DNA of 64,000 bases, from IMG/VR virus record IMGVR_UViG_3300024261_000009, positions 1 through 64,000 of that record. One strand, written 5' to 3'. This stretch comes from a virus. A model generated the notes under the pieces. The model made no database searches and was not told where the DNA came from. It worked only from the letters and a program-made list of their open reading frames with translations. Positions 1-8,544 of the stretch are shown here, piece after piece (position 1 is the stretch's first letter; every line of letters begins with the position of its first letter). A program made the translations under genes and the position numbers.

Positions 1-330
1 ATGGACCTACTCGCTTACAGAGCGCCGCCTCCAAGACTACCAATGAGGGGCGCAGCCGTCTCAAAGCCGAGCCCCCTAAAGGCTCAAGTTAAAGAGCCCC
101 CTGCCACAGGAAATACTGTTCCCGCTAGTCCCACACAATCAGCTCCAGCTAGTCCCACACAACCGGCTACCGTGGTACCCCAAACAGCGCCTAGTTTTGG
201 AGCTCGATTCGGAGTTCCCTTGGCTGCAGGCGGCCTAGCCGCAGGAGCAGGCGGAGCAGGATATATGTATGGTACTCGGAACCAAGACCAACCCCTTAGG
301 AACGTAGTGCGACACTACACGGGGTACTAA
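1..330 (+). CDS. Small Pro/Ala-rich protein, possibly cut by the left edge
   Basis: I do not recognise this 109-residue protein. An ATG happens to fall on the first base of the window, so the true start may lie upstream. The first half is rich in Pro, Ala, Ser and Thr and contains an 8-residue tandem repeat (ASPTQSAP then ASPTQPAT) encoded by a 15-base direct repeat at 124-138 and 148-162. Residues about 70-90 form a Gly/Ala-rich hydrophobic stretch that could be a membrane or virion-internal segment. The tail ends in aromatic residues. It is followed after 7 bases by another small plus-strand gene. A minor virion or membrane protein is possible, but this is inference. Confidence 0.5.
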   Translation: MDLLAYRAPPPRLPMRGAAVSKPSPLKAQVKEPPATGNTVPASPTQSAPASPTQPATVVPQTAPSFGARFGVPLAAGGLAAGAGGAGYMYGTRNQDQPLRNVVRHYTGY

Positions 331-337
331 TACGCGC

Positions 338-574
338 GTGGAGATCCTAATTTTTAGCCTTATAGGCTCGTTAATAGGCGTCTTGTGGGCACTTAGAGAA
401 GTCACCCGAAGAGTAGCTCGCTTAGAGGACACCTGCGCGGAGTTTCGCAAAGAGTGTGAGAAGCTGCAGACAAACAGCACGAGTAATACTCACAGTATCT
501 ACGCAATTCAGAATATGTCCTATCAACAGATAAGCCCCCGCTCTTACGGAACCCTGCCGCCTAACTGCTCCTAA
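338..574 (+). CDS. Small membrane-anchored coiled-coil protein
   Basis: A 78-residue protein starting with GTG. Residues 2-18 are hydrophobic (ILIFSLIGSLIGVLWAL), followed by a basic patch and a short charged heptad-like helix to about residue 45, then a polar tail. That is an N-terminal membrane anchor plus a short coiled coil. It lies 7 bases downstream of the previous gene and is probably co-transcribed with it. The function is unknown; small anchored proteins of this shape occur among phage lysis and virion accessory proteins, but nothing here proves either role. Confidence 0.5.
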   Translation: MEILIFSLIGSLIGVLWALREVTRRVARLEDTCAEFRKECEKLQTNSTSNTHSIYAIQNMSYQQISPRSYGTLPPNCS

Positions 575-605
575 TAATTGACCAATTTTTGATAGTCAAT
601 AATTA
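572..605. repeat. Inverted repeat after the first two genes
   Basis: A TAAT-A-ATTGAC arm (572-582) pairs with GTCAAT-A-ATTA (595-605): ten base pairs with one A-A mismatch and a 12-base loop. It is followed by a run of A on the plus strand, not T, so it is not a textbook terminator. It may act as a processing or end-protection hairpin. The rest of 606-693 shows nothing further that I can name. Confidence 0.4.
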
Positions 606-693
606 AAAAAAGACCTGAGCGCGCACTAACGCTGCCGATTAAAGGCCCCACGACCTACCTTTACCTTGGTAACACAACTATAAGGCGCAGATT

Positions 694-2097
694 GTGACCC
701 AGAACGGAAAAATAAAAGATGAGGATTCTTTAAGGGCGTTGGACCTGTACCTGGAGTACGGAAGCATGTCCGAGGTCGCACGAATTATGGGACTGTCCGG
801 GTACCACCGAGCTAAAACTCGGGTCCTAAAAGGCGCTGCTCTGCGAGGGGTAGAAATCCCTAGGGGCAAGGTGTCCGTTAAGCCTGCCCCCGACCGATCT
901 CGGTTGCGGGACCTAAAAAATAGAGAAGGCAAGTTCACAGACACCGTAACTGGAGATCTCTCTAGAGAAGTTTCCACCGTTAGCCGAAGAGTGCTTAATT
1001 TGGACGACCTTCTACTTAGCGCTGGGGTTGATAAGGGTGAGTGGAAAGTAGAGTCCTGGTCCGCTAACAAATGGGAAACCTTCTCCAAAACCGAGGGCGT
1101 AGTAGAGCTCTGGCAGATAAAAGCTAGCTTGATAAAGACGCCCGACTGGATAGTTAACCCAGTAGTCACAAGCCCTCCTATAAAGAGAAAAAGCAGAAGC
1201 AAAGCCTCAACCAAGACTTCTGGAATCGAGACTGTCTTGGTAATACCCGACAGCCAGAACGGATACACTTACGATCCAAAGACGCAGTACTATGACCCTT
1301 TGCATGACCGAAGGGCCTGGGATGTTTCTATCCAAATAGCCAAAGACATGAATCCTGACAAGGTAGTCCTACTGGGAGACATGCTTGATTTAGCCCCGTT
1401 CTCCAGGTTCCCAACAGGTCCGAACCTCAGACACACAACCCAGCCCTCGCTTCTCGAGTTGCACTGGTGGCTCTCACAGTTGAGAAAAGCTTGTCCTTCC
1501 CAGCCTGTAAAATTCCTCGAGGGAAATCATGAATCCCGCATATATAGGGCTATTATAGACCAGTTCGCGGGAGAGTTTGCTACCTTAACGCCTGCAGATG
1601 ATCCTGACGGGCACAGTCTTCTAAGTATTGAACGCCTACTTGGGTTGGACTCGCTGGACATAGACTATATTTCCCCCTACGGCAAAGCCTGGTGGTTATG
1701 GAATAAGGTTATGTTTCATCACGGAACCACCGTCAGGAGCAACTCCGGAGGCACGGTGGCTGCCGTGTTGAAAGACGCTAACCACCACCAGGTCTTTGGA
1801 CATATTCACAGAACGGAACTAGCTTCTAAGAGACTTCACGGCCCTAATGACACTTCTAGGGTTATATATGCCATGACTCCCGGAAGCTTGTGCCGGACAG
1901 ACGGAGTTGTACCCTCGGCTTCACCCCGCTTAAACTGGCAGCAGGGGTTGGGTGTCGTCCAGTTGGACGAGGCTACCGGGACAGTTCACATGAACGTTAT
2001 ACACATAGAGGACGGCGTAGCTCTATACGGAGGTAAGAGGTACGAGGGACGTGAGCGGCGGGAAGAGATAGCCGAGGGCACAGGGTGGCCTTTCTAA
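694..2097 (+). CDS. HTH-metallophosphoesterase (calcineurin-like)
   Basis: A 467-residue protein starting at GTG. Residues about 8-50 look like a helix-turn-helix (SMSEVARIMGLSGYHRAKTRV). After a linker comes a calcineurin-like phosphoesterase domain with the family's metal ligands in order: the Asp in IPDSQNG (about 184), GDMLD (about 226), GNHES (about 276), a His near FHHG, and GHIH (about 370). The family hydrolyses phosphomono- or diesters with two metal ions; the substrate here is not evident. The HTH fusion suggests action on nucleic acid or nucleotides, which is inference. It converges end to end with the sigma gene at 2098. Confidence 0.82.
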   Translation: MTQNGKIKDEDSLRALDLYLEYGSMSEVARIMGLSGYHRAKTRVLKGAALRGVEIPRGKVSVKPAPDRSRLRDLKNREGKFTDTVTGDLSREVSTVSRRVLNLDDLLLSAGVDKGEWKVESWSANKWETFSKTEGVVELWQIKASLIKTPDWIVNPVVTSPPIKRKSRSKASTKTSGIETVLVIPDSQNGYTYDPKTQYYDPLHDRRAWDVSIQIAKDMNPDKVVLLGDMLDLAPFSRFPTGPNLRHTTQPSLLELHWWLSQLRKACPSQPVKFLEGNHESRIYRAIIDQFAGEFATLTPADDPDGHSLLSIERLLGLDSLDIDYISPYGKAWWLWNKVMFHHGTTVRSNSGGTVAAVLKDANHHQVFGHIHRTELASKRLHGPNDTSRVIYAMTPGSLCRTDGVVPSASPRLNWQQGLGVVQLDEATGTVHMNVIHIEDGVALYGGKRYEGRERREEIAEGTGWPF

Positions 2098-2754
2098 TTA
2101 TACAGCGAGCAGTTCCCTTAGGGCACGCCTAGCCCTGTGTATGCGAGACTTCACAGCGGCCGGGGATAGGCCCATTCGTTCGCCTAGACTAGCTAGGTCT
2201 GTGCCTTCCATTATCTGACTCCACAGAGGAAACCTGTACCCCTCAGGAAGTTCTTCGATACCTGCGAGGGCTTTCCTTAGCGACTCCCTACCCATAAGCT
2301 GGTCTTCTAGAAGGTAGCTATTTTCAGTAATGCCAATAACGTCGTCTATAGACTGCTCCCCAAGCAGCTTAAGCTCTTTTGCCTCCCTACGCCTCCTAGA
2401 CCTAAGGTGCATTCTTATGGTGTTAGTTCCTATTACGTAGAACCAGGAGCTGAATTTACAGTCTCCTCGAAAACCGCCAATCTTATTAAAGGCTTTTATG
2501 CATGCTTCCTGAACGACATCATCCGCTCCGTTCAAGCCGACAGCTTTTACAGCACGCCACTTAAGCTTGGGTATCAGGGGTTTGATTAGTTTTTCGAAAG
2601 CCCTATGGTCTCCAATTTGAGCCAATTCTAGCAGGGGAGGTTCCACTTCTATCTCCTTAAGGTCCACATAATTAATGTGGTCCCTAAAAGAGTCGGCATC
2701 CATAGGTGGGGCACAGTTACCTACATCTTCGTACATTGGGGTCTTGGCTAACAT
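2098..2754 (-). CDS. ECF-type RNA polymerase sigma factor
   Basis: A 218-residue protein with a sigma region 2 at about residues 50-120 (DHRAFEKLI, then DDVVQEACIKAFNKIGGFRG, FSSWFYVIGTN) and a region 4 HTH at about 165-212 (LPEGYRFPLWSQIMEGTDLASLGERMGLSPAAVKSRIHRARRAL spans this helix set). The short linker between them is typical of ECF sigma factors, which bind core polymerase and direct it to specific promoters. The first 45 residues are an extension with no obvious domain. It reads away from the structured RNA locus at 2758-3486. It may serve the phage polymerase encoded at 56818 onward; this is inference. Confidence 0.85.
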   Translation of the reverse strand: MLAKTPMYEDVGNCAPPMDADSFRDHINYVDLKEIEVEPPLLELAQIGDHRAFEKLIKPLIPKLKWRAVKAVGLNGADDVVQEACIKAFNKIGGFRGDCKFSSWFYVIGTNTIRMHLRSRRRREAKELKLLGEQSIDDVIGITENSYLLEDQLMGRESLRKALAGIEELPEGYRFPLWSQIMEGTDLASLGERMGLSPAAVKSRIHRARRALRELLAV

Positions 2755-2757
2755 TTT

Positions 2758-3486
2758 TCCTCGGGGTTAGGCCCTTCGTTAAGGACACCTAGGTACTTAA
2801 CACTAATTCAATACCGAGAACCTAAAAAGACAACACGAAGTTGTTATAGTTGTTAGCAGACAGCAGAGTTCCTCGGAGTTCGTTTCCAAAGTTCTCTCCG
2901 AGAGAACGAGGAAAAGAATCCGGGAGCTTCTGCAGGCTCGAACAAACTAATAAATGGCTTAGAACCATTAAAACGTCCTACCAAAGAAACGTATCGTTTC
3001 CTACATAGGGCAGCTGTTGTCTTAGTCTTGGTGGGCTCTTAAGTCCCGATCTCTGGGACTTAAGATTTTAAGTTAGTAGAAGCCTGAAAATATCAGGCAC
3101 CAAAAATGACTAGAGATCTGTCTATTTGGATTTTTAAGACTCACGTATTTACGTTCGAAGTTCTACTGCAGAGTTCCGGGACTGAATTTCTTCCTTTCAA
3201 AGAATCTAATTTTGGAACCCAACATAACGTAAAAGGGTGGCGGAAGCCGCTCGTGGCGACCAGGCCGACCCCGGTTAGCACCGGGGAAACACTAAGAAGA
3301 CGTATCGTCTCCGATCCCAGAAGGATCTTAGTGCTGAGTCTAGAACCTCCATAATCACGAACGCGACTATCGGTGGGTTGTTGGATAAAAAACTAAAGAG
3401 AGGTACTATGCGAGAGGTAGACAGGACTTAATAAATTGTACGCGCGTACTAAGCCCCCTAACGACTGCAGGGAGGACATTTTTTAG
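2758..3486 (+). ncRNA. Large structured noncoding RNA candidate
   Basis: About 730 bases without a credible gene, dense in perfect inverted repeats. Those I can read are: 2778-2801 (6 bp); 2830-2844 (5 bp); a 7 bp stem 2869-2875/2907-2913 around a 7 bp hairpin 2891-2907; 2953-2969 (5 bp); 2986-3000 (GAAACG-TAT-CGTTTC); 3037-3065 (11 bp); 3082-3098 (6 bp); 3269-3286 (7 bp, TAGC loop). A three-way junction follows, closed by CACTAAG 3290-3296 and CTTAGTG 3327-3333, holding AGACG-TAT-CGTCT and GATCC-CAGAA-GGATC arms. A plus-strand intrinsic terminator sits at 3454-3484, which sets the strand. An open frame at 3106-3354 has no ribosome site. Known giant phage RNAs (GOLLD, ROOL) are of similar size; homology is not shown. 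A replication origin is an alternative. Confidence 0.7.
3454..3484 (+). terminator. Rho-independent terminator of the structured RNA locus
   Basis: CCCCCT (3454-3459) pairs with AGGG-A-GG (3469-3475), six pairs with one bulged A, followed within four bases by six T (3479-3484). It ends the hairpin-rich stretch and lies before the promoter-like element of the tail operon. Confidence 0.6.
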
Positions 3487-3558
3487 GTTTACCCTAGAGA
3501 GATCTCACAAGGCGGCCAACCTGATAAGAAATCTCTAGCATCAGACTGTTGTCTATTG

Positions 3559-3581
3559 CATACTCTTATACCTGCAAATAA
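3559..3581 (+). promoter_or_regulatory. Shared promoter-like element, tail operon
   Basis: The block from CATACTCTTATACC to GCAAATAA matches the block upstream of the portal (54032-54054) at 17 of 23 positions and resembles the one before the RNA polymerase gene (56757). It lies 75 bases before the chaperone ATG and directly after the upstream terminator. I infer a phage promoter class; no transcription start is known. Confidence 0.45.
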
Positions 3582-3633
3582 GCTAAATTTGCGCATTTAT
3601 GGTCACAACTACAGAAACCTTAAGGAGACTCCA

Positions 3634-4302
3634 ATGCCTCGAAAGTTATCGGATATCGGAAGTAACGGGGGCAGTATGGACCTTGGTTCCGAACTAACCT
3701 CTGACGCTAGTATTACCCCAGAAATAACTCCCAGGGATACTCAAAACCTACGGGGGGAAGTCGAGTCTGATCCCGATGTTTCTCCAGGATCCGAGTCCCC
3801 CGAGGCTTCTGGGACTGCAGAGGAAAACCTGAAAGAGTACCTGGACACGCCGAGGTCCCTGTGGCTAGAAGAGTTAGGGACGCTAAAAGTAACCCCGGAG
3901 GAAGCAGCAAACATCTTTGACGTGGTTATGTCTACCGGCAAGTACCTAGAGACTTACCGGGTTGGGAAAACCGTGGTTAAGATTAGAACACGGACCACAG
4001 TAGACGCTGATCGAACGATAGAAATACTTCAAGAGCAGCGCCCTGAGTCTGCCGCGGTGTACTCACACCTAGTTTCCAGGGTCAACCTTGCTTCGAGTTT
4101 GGTAGAGTACGGAGAAAGTAAATTTCCGCACACCGCCCCCTCGGAGGATAATCGGGAGAGGCTCGACTCGGAGTGGAGGGAGCGTTACCGCTTTTGCGCT
4201 GCTTTACCCGCCCCCGCGTTTTACGCCCTGAGTCAGATCTTACAAAAGTTTGACGAGAAGGTCTCTCTATCTTGTGACGCCAGGAGTCTGGAAAATTTTT
4301 AG
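3634..4302 (+). CDS. Tail assembly chaperone, short frame
   Basis: A 222-residue protein. I chose the ATG at 3634 because TTAAGGAG lies just upstream; the open frame continues further 5' without a ribosome site. The first 75 residues are acidic and low in complexity. Residues about 85-222 form an alpha/beta domain ending in a helix-rich part (ERYRFCAALPAPAFYALSQILQKF). Its position directly before the tape measure, with a slippery site at its stop codon leading into the next frame, is the classic layout of tail assembly chaperones (lambda G/GT type), which coat the tape measure during tail assembly. Assignment rests on context and frameshift rather than on sequence signature. Confidence 0.72.
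   Translation: MPRKLSDIGSNGGSMDLGSELTSDASITPEITPRDTQNLRGEVESDPDVSPGSESPEASGTAEENLKEYLDTPRSLWLEELGTLKVTPEEAANIFDVVMSTGKYLETYRVGKTVVKIRTRTTVDADRTIEILQEQRPESAAVYSHLVSRVNLASSLVEYGESKFPHTAPSEDNRERLDSEWRERYRFCAALPAPAFYALSQILQKFDEKVSLSCDARSLENF
4293..4299 (+). promoter_or_regulatory. Programmed -1 frameshift site A_AAT_TTT
   Basis: The last codons of the short chaperone frame read GAA AAT TTT TAG, so the heptamer A AAT TTT fits the X XXY YYZ rule exactly in frame and abuts the stop codon. Slipping back one base continues AAA TTT TTA GAG and stays open with no stop through to 4640. A small CCCCT/AGGGG hairpin (4350-4366) lies about 50 bases downstream. Confidence 0.75.
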
Positions 4303-4640
4303 AGACCTCTTGGGGAAGTGCTCGAGCGGAGCTCATCCTAGAAGGAGTTCCCCTCCCCCCAAGGGGTAGTGCTAAGAGCGCAGTTATGGAGGAGATGGTA
4401 AATAGAAGAAGAGTACGCGCTTGGAGGGCTCAGGAGATGGCACTTTTGGCTCAGGCGTACACTTCTACAAGAAATGAAAAACTTTTTGAGCGTTTAGGCA
4501 GTCAGGCGACTAAAATTATGTCAATGGTCCTCCACTTGCCGGGGGCCTATGAGCCTGAGCAGCTTCCAGAGCCTGAGACAGCGTCTCCCTCGGATGTAGA
4601 ACTCTTGGCTCTATTGGACAAGAACTTGCCGGATCTTTAG
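4299..4640 (+). CDS. Frameshift extension of the tail assembly chaperone (T part)
   Basis: This frame adds 113 residues to the chaperone after the -1 slip, giving a fusion of about 335 residues. An internal ATG at 4386 has no ribosome binding site, so separate translation is unlikely. The extension is basic then acidic, with a helical stretch (RAQEMALLAQAYTSTRNEKLFERL) and an acidic C-terminus. In lambda-like systems the minor fusion product (GT) links the tape measure to the tail tube subunit. It ends 10 bases before the tape measure gene. Confidence 0.7.
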   Translation, partial: LETSWGSARAELILEGVPLPPRGSAKSAVMEEMVNRRRVRAWRAQEMALLAQAYTSTRNEKLFERLGSQATKIMSMVLHLPGAYEPEQLPEPETASPSDVELLALLDKNLPDL

Positions 4641-4650
4641 GGGACCCTAA

Positions 4651-7600
4651 ATGGCTGATAATACTTTCTCTAGCATAGCCCAGGGATACTCTGGTGCCCA
4701 GGATGCCCTCAGAGGTCTGGGAATGCTCCCAGGGTCCTTTCGCCCTATGGACGGGGGAGGAGCCTCACTACAGGTTCCCACCATAGCGCCCATGCATACA
4801 CAACCCATGTTTATGCCGCGCCCTCCCATGAGCAGCACACTGCCCTTTCCTTCCCAGTCCCCCCAATTTGCCCCTCAGTCGGGTCCCGGGATCCCTGCTC
4901 CCATGCACCCGAGTATGATGTCGCCTCGCATGAGTGCCTTTGCACCTCAGCAAGGGACTTACCTCCCTCCGGTACCCGCGGCTCCTACCGCTATGGGGAC
5001 CCTTGAGGCTCGAAGAATCCTAATGGGGCAGCAGACTATAGGCACCAACCAGAACGTACTTAAGACTCGGGCCCAGGCAGCGGCCACGTACGGAGCCTTT
5101 TCAGACTCTCTGTCCGTAATACCAGGAGCCCTGGGCGCTGGGTTTGCAGGATCCAAACTGGGTGGAGCCGTGGGCGCTATGGCAGGCGGTGTCGGTGCCC
5201 CCGTAGGAGCCGCCCTTGGTGGTATTGCTGCTAGTATGGGGTACGCGGCGTTTCATAACTACGCGGATGACTACGCCCGGGAGCGGGAACAACACGCCGC
5301 TATGGGAGGGTATAGCCTCCGAGGAGTGACCTCAGGCAATATGGTGGGTGCCTTCGGAACCGGAATTAGTCCGATGAAGCAGATGCAACTTTCGAAGCAA
5401 ATGATTTCTCAGGCTAAGCAGTCTGGGTTTCACGAGACCTTAAAGGGAGGAGACTTCTCTACTACCCTAGGCATGGCTTCTGAGATGGGTCTTATGCGAG
5501 GCCACACAAACGATGTGGGCCAGACAGTTTCCCGTGTTAAAAATTTGGCTACCGTGGCTAGAGACATAATGCGCCTAGGAGAGGGGATTACCCAGCAGGA
5601 TGCCATGGAACTACAAGCGCTTACCCAAGGTTTGGGGGTTAGTACGGGCACTTTCCAAACCCACAACCTGGGGCAGAAATTGGTTACTGCCGCTAAGGTA
5701 GCGGGCGTATCCCCAGGTCAAGCAACTCAACAAGGCTTTGTGGCTGGGGCCCAGGCTTTTCAGCAGGCCGGGATGTCCTCTGTTCTTGGGGGACTTACAG
5801 GGTTAAGCACTCTTACTCAAGCAGGGTCAATAGCTAATTCTGGTAATCTAACCGCAAGCCAACTAGCCGCTCTCGGCGGGCAGAGAGGACTTCACCGAAG
5901 CCTTCTCGGAGCACATACCGGTTTTCTATCAAATAATATGGGATCTATGGCGTTGGGGTCTATAGATACGGATGGGAACCTTGACCTAGATTCTTTTCAG
6001 TCCAACCTGTTGGGGTCCGGAGGCTCTGTAAGAAGTATGAACCTTCGGGGTCGAAAAGCCCTGCGTGGGGACGACCTAACTTCGGGACAGATTGGGTTGA
6101 GAAAGCAGCTCCTCTTAGAAAAAATGCCAGATATGACGCGAAAGATGCAGGAGGAGATGACTCCTATGCAAACTAACGCGCTCATGGTTAGGCAGGTTAC
6201 CTCTAGGATGGAGGAGGCGATGAGCACGGGCCGATTTGTCACTGACACCCAGGCAGCGGCTAGTCTGGGCGTAGCTCCCGAGCAGTGGAGCGCCGTTAAG
6301 TCTTCAATGAGTAATATAGATTCTCAGGTAAGGGACATAAACCGTCAGGAGAGGCTGGTTAGCCGAGAGAAGCGTGCCCGGGGTGCAGCTGAGTATGATG
6401 ACATGACTCGGAAAACAGTGTGGCAGGAGTACGCCCCAGACTGGGCCCAGTCAGCGGCCTCCTCGACAGGAGAGTTCTTCTCTGATTTGACTACGGTCTC
6501 CGAATGGGACAACGATGTGGGAAGGATGGTCCGGCGCAGGACTAAGGAAAGAGCTGTCAGGTCTTCTTTAATTGAAGCGAATGCAGCAGGAAGTCGCCTA
6601 GGCCAGGAGAAAGCCAACACATCTTCTGTACGCTTTAACGAGGGTCAGAGAAAGCTGCTGAATGAGGAAGGTACTCAAGAGTTTCTCGATTCCTTAGGGG
6701 GGCTGGGAAATCTAGGTAAGGACGTCCGTACCAGTACCGCCTCTAGAGGGGGATTCAGAATGACTGCTCCAGAGTTGGGGCGTTTAGCGTCTGGTCAGGA
6801 GGAGACGTTTGGAGACGATTTCCAGGCAAGTGAAACCCTACAAAGAAACTTTAACTTCTTAGACCCCCAGGGCGGTGACGGTCTCGCTAAGTTTGCAATG
6901 ACGGCTAGTGAAGAGCGAGATTATATTTACGATAGTGCTAAACGCAACCTTAATTCGGCGGGTTCCCTCAAGTACTACTCCGAGACAGTAGGGGGCTCGA
7001 CCAACCGGTCTTATATAGGGGATGTTGACTTTTCCAGGACGGGCAGAGGCTTGGATAGTGCAAACCTGAGTGATAAAGAGCGAAGTCGTGTCGCCGCTCT
7101 TATAAAGAGCACTGTTAGGTCTACGGCTGGTAAGCAGTTTGATTTAGCCTTTAACGACGGGAAAGACCCTAGTCTTAAGGAGCTTACCAACATGAACCTC
7201 AAGGTAGGGCAAGATGTTGATGCCATTCTCAAGAGAGAGAATATCACTCTGACCGCAGAGGACCGAGAGAACCTTAGATCCAGAACAAGTGAACTCGCAG
7301 AGAGAAGCGCGGCCCAAAAAATGGGAGAAACAGAAAAAAGCCGAAAGTTCGGAGCTAAATACATATCCTCCGTCGAGGGCGTTATTAATGAACTAAGTAA
7401 TGAGGACTTTGCCTTTAATGACGGGTTCAAGAATGCCGACTCGGGCGCTGCGGGAATAAACACCTTCCTTAATAATGCTCGCCCCTCCGCGCAATCGAGG
7501 CCGGATGGCGGTATCTTCGAAGAGCTAATTCCGGGGCCTTGGGCGACGGAGGCGCTGCGGGAATACGGCCGTGATCTGCAGGTCCCGCACGACTTGGAAG

Positions 7601-8535
7601 ATTACAAGGGCAAGCAACTTTCCGCTCATTTTGAGGTCCTTGAGACTTCTGGCCTTAGCGGCAAGGATCAAAAGTTGGCCATGTTGGCTATGGGCTTCCG
7701 AGATGACCAGTTTGATTCTGGGCACCAGGAGACGGTCAAAAGAACCGGGTTTAATAAGGATCAGATCCAGAATATGCGCCGCCGTATGATGTCTGGGGAC
7801 CTCGCGTCTCTGGGCAAGAAGTATACAGATAAGGGGTGGGAAGAGGGAGCCGACGGAGTCTTTAGTTTGGGCGATAGTTTTAATAAGTCGAACTTATTCA
7901 AAGACGAAAACATGGATAAGCTTATCAAGGCTAAGGGAGGCCAGCAAGCCCGGTCCCACTTGAACATAGGTCTAGGAAACATAGGGTTTCACGGAGGCGG
8001 TAATACAGAAGGCCTAGACTCGGAAAACGACACTGTAGAGCAGTTGAAAGCCAAAGACTTCCTAAGTCCTGAGGAGATACAGGCGGCAGTAAAGCAGGCT
8101 ACTAAGACCGGGGTTTCCGTACAGGAGGCACTCCTTGGAAAAGAGGGGATGGCCGCTGATAAGGTCGCTAAAGTCATAAAAAGTGGGTCTAGTGTTGAAG
8201 GTCTCTTAAGAGAAAAGGCAAATCTAGCCCAGTACGGAACAGCGGAAGAAAAAGCCGACGCTGAGAAGGCTATACGAGCAATCGTACAAAGAACCTTGGT
8301 AGACGCTGGAGACTCCGCGGCCAGACAAGGGGAGAGTACCGGCAGTTCCGCTTCAGCCAACGCGGGTGATTTTGGTAACGCTGTTAAAGAGTTTAAGACG
8401 ACGATAAATTCCATGAATCAGTACGCTTCCGGGAAGTCTCTAGAGACAGTACTCTCGGGCCACTTGAGTGCTTTTCGTGATATTAGGGATTCTTTATCTG
8501 AGTTGAAAACAGCGATAGTAAAACTTAAGGACTAA
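4651..8535 (+). CDS. Tail tape measure protein
   Basis: A 1294-residue protein directly downstream of the frameshifted chaperone. Residues 30-115 are rich in Pro, Met and Ser. Residues about 157-202 form a Gly/Ala-rich hydrophobic segment (GAGFAGSKLGGAVGAMAGG within it) of the kind that enters the host membrane. The remainder is long, polar and mostly helical, as expected for a protein that spans the tail lumen and sets tail length. With about 0.15 nm per residue, a tail near 190 nm would follow from the family rule. No lytic transglycosylase or peptidase motif was seen. It is followed after 9 bases by a small gene. Confidence 0.85.
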   Translation: MADNTFSSIAQGYSGAQDALRGLGMLPGSFRPMDGGGASLQVPTIAPMHTQPMFMPRPPMSSTLPFPSQSPQFAPQSGPGIPAPMHPSMMSPRMSAFAPQQGTYLPPVPAAPTAMGTLEARRILMGQQTIGTNQNVLKTRAQAAATYGAFSDSLSVIPGALGAGFAGSKLGGAVGAMAGGVGAPVGAALGGIAASMGYAAFHNYADDYAREREQHAAMGGYSLRGVTSGNMVGAFGTGISPMKQMQLSKQMISQAKQSGFHETLKGGDFSTTLGMASEMGLMRGHTNDVGQTVSRVKNLATVARDIMRLGEGITQQDAMELQALTQGLGVSTGTFQTHNLGQKLVTAAKVAGVSPGQATQQGFVAGAQAFQQAGMSSVLGGLTGLSTLTQAGSIANSGNLTASQLAALGGQRGLHRSLLGAHTGFLSNNMGSMALGSIDTDGNLDLDSFQSNLLGSGGSVRSMNLRGRKALRGDDLTSGQIGLRKQLLLEKMPDMTRKMQEEMTPMQTNALMVRQVTSRMEEAMSTGRFVTDTQAAASLGVAPEQWSAVKSSMSNIDSQVRDINRQERLVSREKRARGAAEYDDMTRKTVWQEYAPDWAQSAASSTGEFFSDLTTVSEWDNDVGRMVRRRTKERAVRSSLIEANAAGSRLGQEKANTSSVRFNEGQRKLLNEEGTQEFLDSLGGLGNLGKDVRTSTASRGGFRMTAPELGRLASGQEETFGDDFQASETLQRNFNFLDPQGGDGLAKFAMTASEERDYIYDSAKRNLNSAGSLKYYSETVGGSTNRSYIGDVDFSRTGRGLDSANLSDKERSRVAALIKSTVRSTAGKQFDLAFNDGKDPSLKELTNMNLKVGQDVDAILKRENITLTAEDRENLRSRTSELAERSAAQKMGETEKSRKFGAKYISSVEGVINELSNEDFAFNDGFKNADSGAAGINTFLNNARPSAQSRPDGGIFEELIPGPWATEALREYGRDLQVPHDLEDYKGKQLSAHFEVLETSGLSGKDQKLAMLAMGFRDDQFDSGHQETVKRTGFNKDQIQNMRRRMMSGDLASLGKKYTDKGWEEGADGVFSLGDSFNKSNLFKDENMDKLIKAKGGQQARSHLNIGLGNIGFHGGGNTEGLDSENDTVEQLKAKDFLSPEEIQAAVKQATKTGVSVQEALLGKEGMAADKVAKVIKSGSSVEGLLREKANLAQYGTAEEKADAEKAIRAIVQRTLVDAGDSAARQGESTGSSASANAGDFGNAVKEFKTTINSMNQYASGKSLETVLSGHLSAFRDIRDSLSELKTAIVKLKD

Positions 8536-8544
8536 GGACGGATT

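Noticed and set aside
3106-3354. 82-codon open frame inside the structured RNA locus
   Set aside because: No ribosome binding site, composition follows the hairpins rather than a protein, and stem arms cross it; treated as a chance frame.
2758-3486. tRNA genes or a group I/II intron in the hairpin-rich locus
   Set aside because: No T-arm GGTTCRA box, acceptor stem with matching ends, intron core or intron-encoded protein could be found.
4386-4640. Independent gene starting at ATG 4386
   Set aside because: No ribosome binding site; the frame is continuous with the upstream chaperone through the A_AAT_TTT slippery site, so it is better read as the frameshift extension.
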